This document shows positions 57,096 to 64,000 of a stretch of 64,000 bases of DNA, in pieces; the stretch's first letter is position 1; every line of letters starts with the position of its first letter. A program made the position numbers and the translations under genes. Source of the DNA: Pinus tabuliformis (taxonomy: Eukaryota > Streptophyta > Pinopsida > Pinales > Pinaceae); the NCBI GenBank assembly GCA_031772625.1, contig CM062817.1:948474327-948538326 (forward strand). Direction: 5' to 3'. The notes below the pieces were generated by a model that worked only from the letters and a program-made list of their open reading frames with translations, searched no databases and had not been told where the DNA came from.

Positions 57096-58032
57096 GTTTC
57101 TGGGTTCTTTAGAAATCATGTGCCTTAGCCTCTCCACCAATTTTTAAGGCTAGTTAGCTTACGATGCTACCAAAAAATAGCACTCCCTCTTAGAGAGGAA
57201 AGTGCTTTAGCAGCAATGTCCACCTGTGTGCTGCTCTATTTCTGAAGCACCTCCTTTCTGCACTATTGTTGCCACCAAGACTGTGGTACTGCTGCCACTG
57301 TACTTTTTCCCATGGCACTTCCACTGCCACTGCTACATCTATACTACAACTCCCTCTCAAACGCCGCATTTGCTATGCTGCTAGCATTGCCACTACTAAC
57401 ACTGCATTTGTATTACAACTCAGTTGCTGAGAGAAGAAACTAAAAAACATCCAAAATTAGTTGAAATTAATTATGTTCAACATAATACAATAAATGTTGG
57501 AATCTGACTACTGTTGACCCTCTGAATCTTGTGTGCTGCTGTTGACATCTACACTATGCCATTTGCACTGCTACCAACCTTGCTTTGCGTTGATCAGTGT
57601 TTGATCCCCAGCTACTACATCTATCGTCCAAACACTCCATTGCATCATCTAACACTAAGTCCATCTCACTATTTCCGAATCTTAGGCTCCCATATCAAGG
57701 AATTGATGCAAGAGGTGGACTCCTCGAGGATCTTGCTGATCTAGGTGGACCTTTAGAAAGTACCAGTGGCATGTTAAAATGCTCAAAACTCAAAGTGGCA
57801 TAATCTGTATAAAATTAGCATCGAATTGAAGTGCTCGTCACCCTGATTCCAATGGTGCGAAAGATGCTCAAATCCAAGTTCATATGAAGAAGTTAGAGCA
57901 AGCCAAAGTTTATGTTTGACATGTCCCCGTGGAAGGAGGAGATGACGTGGCAAAAGTATCAGCAAATGGGGAATCGCTAAGTGGAAAGTCCTGCATATTG
58001 CATATCACGGAAGAAGAGGCCACAGCTTAAGA
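57096..58032. other. Unassigned DNA between elements F and A2
   Basis: About 940 bp. It includes a stretch rich in GCTGC and CTGCCACTGC-like trinucleotides (57220-57420). No supported gene. Confidence 0.5.
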
Positions 58033-59217
58033 GAAACAGCCCCAACGTTTCCGACTTACGATTTGCGAGGGGGCTCCGAACCTGATAATTTATGAACCAT
58101 ATTTAATAATCCCAATGGATCCACAATTATCGTAGAACACATATTCGGGTCTATATGTCGATGACTCAGCCAATTGCGATTTGTGATGGGACTCCAGATG
58201 TGATATTTTATACATGGTATTTCATAATCCCGATGGGTCTGCAGTTATCATAGAATGCCTGTTTGGGTCTTTACGGCGATGACTCTACTAATTGCAATTT
58301 CTGATGGGGCTCCGGATGCAATATTTTATGAATTGCGTTTAATTATCCCGGTGGGTCTGCGGTCATGATAGAGCGTTGATCTGTCCTCTGATTGCGATTT
58401 GCGATAGGGTTTTCAGACCCGATAGAATATGTACTATGATTAATATATTCTTTGGGTCCATGGTTATCGTAGGGTGCTTAATGTTGGTCTATCCACTGAT
58501 TGGGAACACTGATGAAACAAACACCGATAAAAAATACCATCAGTTTCAATGCGTAGTTAAGGGAGTTTCACCATATTTGATAGGGTTGTTGCCATGTATT
58601 ATTTGGGCTTGATAACCACTGTTGGGAACCAATCCCTCTTGCTTCACTTGGTCTATGGTTGGAAACTACCTAGGTATTGAGGGATTTTCCACCATGCTTA
58701 TATAAAATACCATTTGTGTCGAAATAAGGCGAAGAGGGTTGGTGGTATAGTTCAGAAGCATTGCACACAACAGAACCTAACCTGGCAGTAGGCCAGGATC
58801 TCACCTTGAGCAATAGGGAGGTTTCAAGAAGTTGCAGAAGGCCAGATTATCCAAATTCGGTGTTTGGATAGGCTTTTTTTCATGCTTTTTCACCAGGAGT
58901 TCAATGGTACTGTCTGTTTTTGAAGCTGGGCTCTCTATTATTTGTCCATATTCCAGCTTGGAGGTATAAGGATTGTAAAGAATGTTGCTTGTATTTTTAT
59001 CTCTTTTTATGCCACTTAATGAAGGAAGGCCTCCCCACTATTGAGCAGTGCCCGAAGACGTAGTCCAAATTGGACGAACTCCGTAATCAAATTTTTGTGT
59101 CATGGTTTCTTTCTTATCATGTTAATTCCACATTATTTTCTATGCTTTTAAGTTCCATGGTTAATAATATTTGTTTCATGTAATCAGATGCATATATAAG
59201 TAAAAGATCTTGGATCA
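58033..59217 (+). repeat. A2 5' LTR (about 1185 bp)
   Basis: Ends TCTTGGATCA. The start is inferred from alignment with the right LTR (TGATTGGCCC there, mutated here). A TATA box TATATAAAA is at 58699-58707. It contains serial copies of a GCGATTTGCGAT-GGGGCTCC motif near 58060-58400. Confidence 0.9.
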
Positions 59218-59221
59218 AGTT

Positions 59222-59233
59222 TGGTATCAGAGC
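59222..59233 (+). other. A2 primer-binding site
   Basis: TGGTATCAGAGC, the exact initiator tRNA-Met type, four bases after the LTR. Confidence 0.95.
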
Positions 59234-59372
59234 AGGTATTTGTTTATGCGAATTGCATGAGTATAAGCTAACCCGGAACAAGTTGCAAAAAGGAGAAGGA
59301 ACACTTAATTCCTTTGATCCTGAAGCAAGATGTGCACAAAAAAAAAGAAACATGGCCAATGAAGAAAATTGT

Positions 59373-60559
59373 TGGGAAGAGGAATATAATTTCCGCAATG
59401 TATTCTACAATATGGCAGAGAAAGTGGACAAACTATTTTCAGAGTATGAGAAGGCCCTCCAACATGAGAAGAAAGATGTAGATGATCACAGATCAGCACA
59501 TCATGGATATGGTGGAGAAGATCCTCCTCCCTCTCCATCTTCAAGTGATAGTTCTCATCACACCAATCGCGATTCCAAACATATCTCTAAAAAACATTTC
59601 CTTAAACTCGATGTAAAGTTTGACTTGCCTATGTATGTTGGAGAATGTAATGTAGACAATATCAACAATTGGATTAGGTAGATAGCAATTTATTAGTGTA
59701 TTTAGCATATCAAAGACGATGAGGCAAAGATCCAGTTGGCATCCCTTCGACTGAGTGTTACTGCTCTCGTTTGGTGGGATAGAAGAATGCAAGGCAGTGA
59801 AAATGTGGGTAACCTTCTTTCCTCATGGTCAAATTTTGTTTATGCATTGAAGAATCATTTTTACCCTTTTCGATATAAACAAAAAGCATTAATGGAATGG
59901 AACCACCTAAGGAAAATCAAGGGTCAAAATGTGCAAAACTTCACTGAAGAATTTAGGAAGCAAGCATTGAATTTGAGCACTCCATTAGATTCACAAGAGA
60001 TTGTAACTAAGTATATCGGTTCCTTACATAGTTACATAGAAAATTAATTATTATTGTTTGAGCCTCCTAATATCGATGAAGCCAGTGTGAAGTTCATGCA
60101 TCTTGAGATCAAGGGGATGCATGAACAAAATGATCACTCAAAAAGAGCCACAACAACCAAGAGAAGAGGGGAAAGCCCTCTTGTACACATTGTGAGAAAG
60201 AGGGACATGACGAAGATAACTGCTGGAAATTGTACCCTAAATTGAGACCTAAGAGGAATGACAGAAATGAGAGGCAGAAGACATCTGCCACCATGCGAAA
60301 ATATCCTGAGTCCGAATTAGAGGAATATGAGGTCACAACTGCTAGATTTACACAAGGTATACCAATTGACCTAGGGTCAGATTCTGGTGATGAAAGGAAG
60401 ACCGTAACTCTTGGGATCGCAGAAGATGGACTCGTCGATTTGGGTTCTGGTTCGGTCGATGAAACAAAGGTCTCAATAGATATTGTACCAAAGACGAAAG
60501 GGACACCCAATGTGGCATGGCTACAGGAACTCGAGGAGATCAACCAAACATTCAAGTAG
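59373..60559 (+). pseudogene. A2 gag with zinc knuckle
   Basis: A coiled-coil-like N-terminus (MAEKVDKLFSEYEKALQHEK near 59413), the Pro/Ser box GGEDPPPSPSSSDSS, then KLDVKFDLPMYVGE, a stop-containing gap near 59681-59710, and the matrix-like core (DDEAKIQLASLRLSVTALVW, SENVGNLLSSWSNFVYALKN, FTEEFRKQALNL). After a frameshift the zinc knuckle CTHCEKEGHDEDNC is at 60182-60223, with all four ligands, followed by an acidic leader (DLGSDSGDE) as in A1. Start and stop are damaged by at least three stops and one shift. It would bind A-family RNA. Confidence 0.88.
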
Positions 60560-61170
60560 AAAATATTGAGCTAAGGAGACTCCTACAGGAAGCCGAAAGG
60601 GAGAAACAAAGGTTGCTATGCCAGTTTCAAGCCAAGGAAGAAGCCTTGGAGAAGTTGTACCATAACCACATTGAGGCAAATAGCGACTCTTCGATTTCAT
60701 GTGCCTTTCTTGATGATGATTTTGCTGCTTTTGAAAAACATACTATAGGTATCAGATCCAAGCTGTTGAATAAAATGGGGTATTAGGGGAACAAACTTGC
60801 CATTAATGGCCACGACATCGTAAACACCATCAAAGTGGAGGAATTGCCTCATCATGCAAGGCTCGGGTATATCAAGAAGGAAGTTGGGGGATGCTCCAAA
60901 ACAGCCAACGACCCACCAACAATAGATGATTAGGGCACCTCATCACATTCTAGTGACAGTGAGGGATCCATAAACATTTATTAGAGGCACATAAGGGAAA
61001 AGCGCTCCAAGGTGACCAAGAAAGTTTGGAGGAGAAAGAACTGTGGTAGTCTCTACAACGAGGTGGGACACTAGGGAGCCACATGTCATATGATCCATGC
61101 CAAGAAAGCATCGATAAAGAATCCCGCGGGTGAAAACGTTCAACAAATGAATCCACCACATTCATGGCGG
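60560..61170 (+). pseudogene. A2 coiled-coil and G-patch-like region
   Basis: Directly after gag the frame reads a heptad-like ELRRLLQEAEREKQRLL and FQAKEEALEKLYHN, an acidic bridge (FLDDDFAAFEKHT), and then GIRSKLLNKMGY, a stop, GNKLAINGHDIVNTIKVE and LPHHARLGY (60727-60871). That spacing (GIGxKLLxKMGY..GxGLGxxGQGI..PI.V..RP...GLGY) is that of a G-patch, with several Gly lost. The tail ECSKT-like GGCSKT, then REKRSKVTKKVWRRKN and SWRSSLLSKIWFF, ends near 61200. Known: G-patches bind nucleic acid or helicases. The link here is inference. Broken by at least three stops. Confidence 0.7.
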
Positions 61171-61650
61171 TCTTCTTTATTAAGTAAAATATGGTTTTTT
61201 TAGATATAGTAGCTTGTTATGGCCATGGTTTGTAAATCATGCGTTGCAAGTAAATATAAAAGTGATTATGTGTTTTCCATCACTTCAAAATGTAACGATG
61301 ATGTTTGTGGCCTTTTCTTATGAGTAGTTGAGGTATTGGTTTTATTATGTAATCCTTGACCAAAGAGTGTGTGTTATAACCTCTTGGCAAGTAAGGGGTT
61401 GTTTAAGTCATGTATGGTTTGTATATGATTTCAAAGGATGCACCAACTTTTCATGCAGGTGGTTGAAAGTGTGGTTTGGTGAGGACACAGGTAGTATGTT
61501 GGATGTGTTAATGCTTTTGGTTGAATAAATTTGTGTGGGCATCAAAGGGATGCATCTGAGTAAAGCTTGATGGATGGAGAAAGAGAAAGTGAGGGAGAAA
61601 TTTCCTCACTTTCCAATTGAGTGAAAAGGCTTTTGGCAATCCAAAAGCTC

Positions 61651-61664
61651 TTAATGGGGGGGAT
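61651..61664 (+). other. A2 polypurine tract
   Basis: TTAATGGGGGGGATTGA immediately before the 3' LTR, with CCAAAAGCTC just upstream as in A1. Confidence 0.8.
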
Positions 61665-62847
61665 TGATTGGCCCTAGCATTTCTGACTTGCGATTTGTGA
61701 GGGGGCTCCAGACCCGATAATTTATGAACCATATTTAATAATCTTGGTGGGTCCGCAATTATCGCAAAACTCCTGTTTGGGTCTATGTGTCGATGACTCT
61801 GCAGATTGTGATTTGCAATGGGGCTCTAGATGCGATATTTTATACATGGTATTTAATAATTCAGTGGGTCTGCAGATATCACAGAACCCTTGTTCGGTTC
61901 TGTATGCTGATGACTCCGCCGATTGCGATTTGCAATGGGGCTCCGGATGCGATATTTTATGAACTACATTTAATTATACCGGCGGTTCCACGATCATCAC
62001 AGAGCGTTGGTATCTCTGCTGATTGCGATTTGCGATTGGTTTTTGGACCCAATAAAATATGTACTATGATTAATAAAGTCATCGAGTCTTTGGTTATTGC
62101 AGGGAATTTGATGTTGGTCTGTTTGCTGATTGAGAACTCTAATTAGATAAATGCCAATAGCAAAGACCATCATTTCAACATGCAATTAAGGGAGTTTTTC
62201 CATATTTGAAATGGTTGTTTCGATGTCGTATTTAGGATCGAGAACCTCTGTTTTGAATCAAGCCTGCCTCATTAACTTGGTCTATAGTTGGAAACTTCCC
62301 AGGTATTGAGGGATTTGCCGCCATGCTTATATAAAAGATCATTTGTGTCACAAGAAGGCGGAGAGGACTCGCTATATAGTTTAGAAGCATCACACGCAGC
62401 AGACCTTGACCTAGTAGCAAGACGGGACCTCACCTTGAACAACAGGTAGGTTCTGAGATGTTGTAGAAGGCCCAATTATCCAAATTGGTCGTTTGGATAG
62501 GCCTTTTTGCGCAATTTTTTGAAAGGAGTTCAATGGTACTGTCTGTTTCTGAAATTGGGATCTCCATTCTTTGTTCATCTTCCAGCTTGGAGGTATAAGG
62601 ATTGTAAAGAATGTTTCTTGTACTTTTATCTCTTTTTATGCCACTTAATGAATGAAGGCCTCCCCACTGTTGAGTAGGGCCCAGAGACATAGTCCAAATT
62701 GGATGAACTCCGTAATCAAATATTTGTGTCATGGTTTCTTTCTTATCATGTTATTTCCACATTGCTTTATGTTATTTTAAGTTCCATGGTTAATAAGCTT
62801 CGTTTCATGTAATTTTGATGCACATATAAGTAAAAGATCTTGGATCA
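61665..62847 (+). repeat. A2 3' LTR (about 1183 bp)
   Basis: Starts TGATTGGCCC and ends TCTTGGATCA. TATA box TATATAAAA at 62328-62336. It has clear substitutions against the 5' LTR. Confidence 0.92.
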
Positions 62848-64000
62848 CCTACCCACATGTAGTCTTCCTGACTACAGCTCAATATCGCCCATCTCCCTCT
62901 TGGAGATTCGTGGGAACTCATGGCATACTCTTCCTCATCTATCTTCATGGTTGCAACCTTTGGATCATGCTTCTCGTCCTTATCCTTTTTCTAAAAAGGA
63001 CACTGATATGCAAAGTGACCCATCTCGCCACATCTGAAACATTTAACCTTCGAAATTTCCTTCTTTCACTTTGGCTTCTATTGTCCCTTCAATGCTAGAC
63101 CTACATTTTCCTCCTCCTTATTCATCTTTGTGCCACTCCCACTACTGCCACTGAGGTTGACCTTCACTAGGTCCCTCCTTAACTCTTCTTGTTGAAGAGT
63201 TGCACACATCTCCTCCCATGAAGGTAGTTTTTCTCTGCCCAATATGCTTTGGATGAAAACTTGTGATTCATTCGAGACTCTAGTCAGGGTTATCCTCACC
63301 ATCGTGGTTAGCTAAGGAGTGGACCCCACTGCAACAAGCTGGTCTCTAGTGTCCTAAAGTCACTGAAGATATAGGTTCACCACTTCTCCTTTCTATATCA
63401 AAGTCTGCTACAACTTCTGCTCCAAATACATTGTCACTGCTCAAAAGAGCCTTCATATAGAGAACATAAGGCCTCCCACATCTCTTGGGCTATATCCTTT
63501 CCCTGCAAGTGTGAGACCACATGATCTCGAACTCCATCGAGAATGAGCCTCTTTGCCTTCCCCTGCTCAGCCTTTTACTTCTTCTTTTTATCGTTTTCAG
63601 CAGGAACAACTACAACACTATTGACGTAGGCCTCGAGATCATATTCCTCCAGAACGAATAAGATTATGGTCTTCCATATGACATATTTAGAAGCATCTTC
63701 CAACCCATCCTGATCTCTGAGCCCATGTGATGCCATCTCAGCCAATTATCGAACTAACTCCTCTAGTCACTGCTTAGCACTACTCAGCTACTCACCAAGT
63801 GAGAAATTTGAACTTTCTAGCGGAAATTTCTCTGAGGAGAAAATTCCCCTTCTACGTGTCTTCGTTCTTTTCCAGTGGATTTCTGCTCAGGTAGAAATGA
63901 TGCCCTTCAAACACTGCACTGAGGCTCTGCATCAGTTCCTCTGCCTCTGCAAACTCATGAACTCAAAATCGTACCTCTCTCTTGTCTCACTCAGAGAGAG
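62848..64000 (-). pseudogene. Second copy of element F gag region (runs off the window)
   Basis: It matches 54633-55780. The zinc knuckle CFRCGEMGHFAYQC near 63005-63050 is intact here. The frame 63302-63078 reads LTRVSNESQVFIQSILGREK, LPSWEEMCATLQQEELRRDL and VKVNLSGSSGSGTKMNKEEE, copia gag between the UBN2 core and the knuckle. The rest has stops. The left edge is the A-family LTR end, as at 54632. The PBS and 5' LTR of this copy would lie beyond 64000. Confidence 0.87.

Larger units (their letters stand above)
58033..62847 (+). mobile_element. Element A2: non-autonomous relative of A1 (4815 bp)
   Basis: Plus-strand element with LTRs 58033-59217 and 61665-62847 (offset about 3632 bp), PBS, a gag-like region, a coiled-coil/G-patch-like region and a G-rich polypurine tract. 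The LTR, PBS and gag match A1. Protease (beyond its acidic leader), RT, RNase H and integrase are absent over only 2.45 kb of internal sequence. Flanking bases (TTAAG left, CCTAC right) do not form a target duplication. Confidence 0.92.

Overview
This window is nuclear DNA of a land plant with a very repeat-rich genome; a gymnosperm is my best guess, an inference from style (large, old, nested Ty3/gypsy elements, almost no genes) and not proven by any marker. I see no intact host gene, no rRNA or tRNA gene, no CRISPR array and nothing bacterial. Nearly all recognisable sequence is LTR-retrotransposon DNA in nested layers.

Layout. 1-6576: gypsy element A1 on the minus strand (gag-PR-RT-RH-IN, decayed). 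6577-8861 and 28068-28540: an older minus-strand gypsy relic (B), split by element C. 8862-28062: a 19.2-kb Tat/Ogre-type element (C) with 5-bp target duplications (GATTC). C holds a Pro/Gln-rich ORF1, gag, PR, a 1.24-kb hAT-like DNA transposon, an invading LTR plus gag of another gypsy family (D), RNase H, integrase, a second RNase H downstream of integrase, and an antisense two-exon ORF. 29444-32926: unassigned. 32932-40841: element E, a 7.9-kb Tat-like element with TGTAC target duplications, two 1047-bp LTRs about 2% different, one intact 522-aa zinc-knuckle/protease ORF, no polymerase, and blocks of short hairpins with a shared loop motif. 41540-43103: decayed gag. 44774-47270: fragments of three unrelated host genes (SMG1-like, SERRATE-like, Urb2-like) head to tail on the minus strand. 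47278-49024: a scrambled chromovirus relic (G) with a 41-residue in-frame triplication and one LTR. 49025-53205: AT-rich, unassigned. 53206-57095: copia-type element F (minus) containing a partial A-family LTR. 58033-62847: element A2 (plus), a non-autonomous relative of A1 whose gag is followed by a coiled coil and a G-patch-like domain. 62848-64000: a second copy of the F gag region.

How the parts relate. A1 and A2 share LTRs, so A2 looks like a derivative that used proteins of A1-like elements. C and E share a 3' region, including the hairpins, but have different LTRs. Most coding regions carry stops or frameshifts; the long open frames that survive are the E 522-aa ORF, the D-gag/C-RNase H chimera and the C integrase. 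The least expected items are the hairpin arrays, the three-gene fragment block, the antisense spliced ORF and the G-patch gag element.
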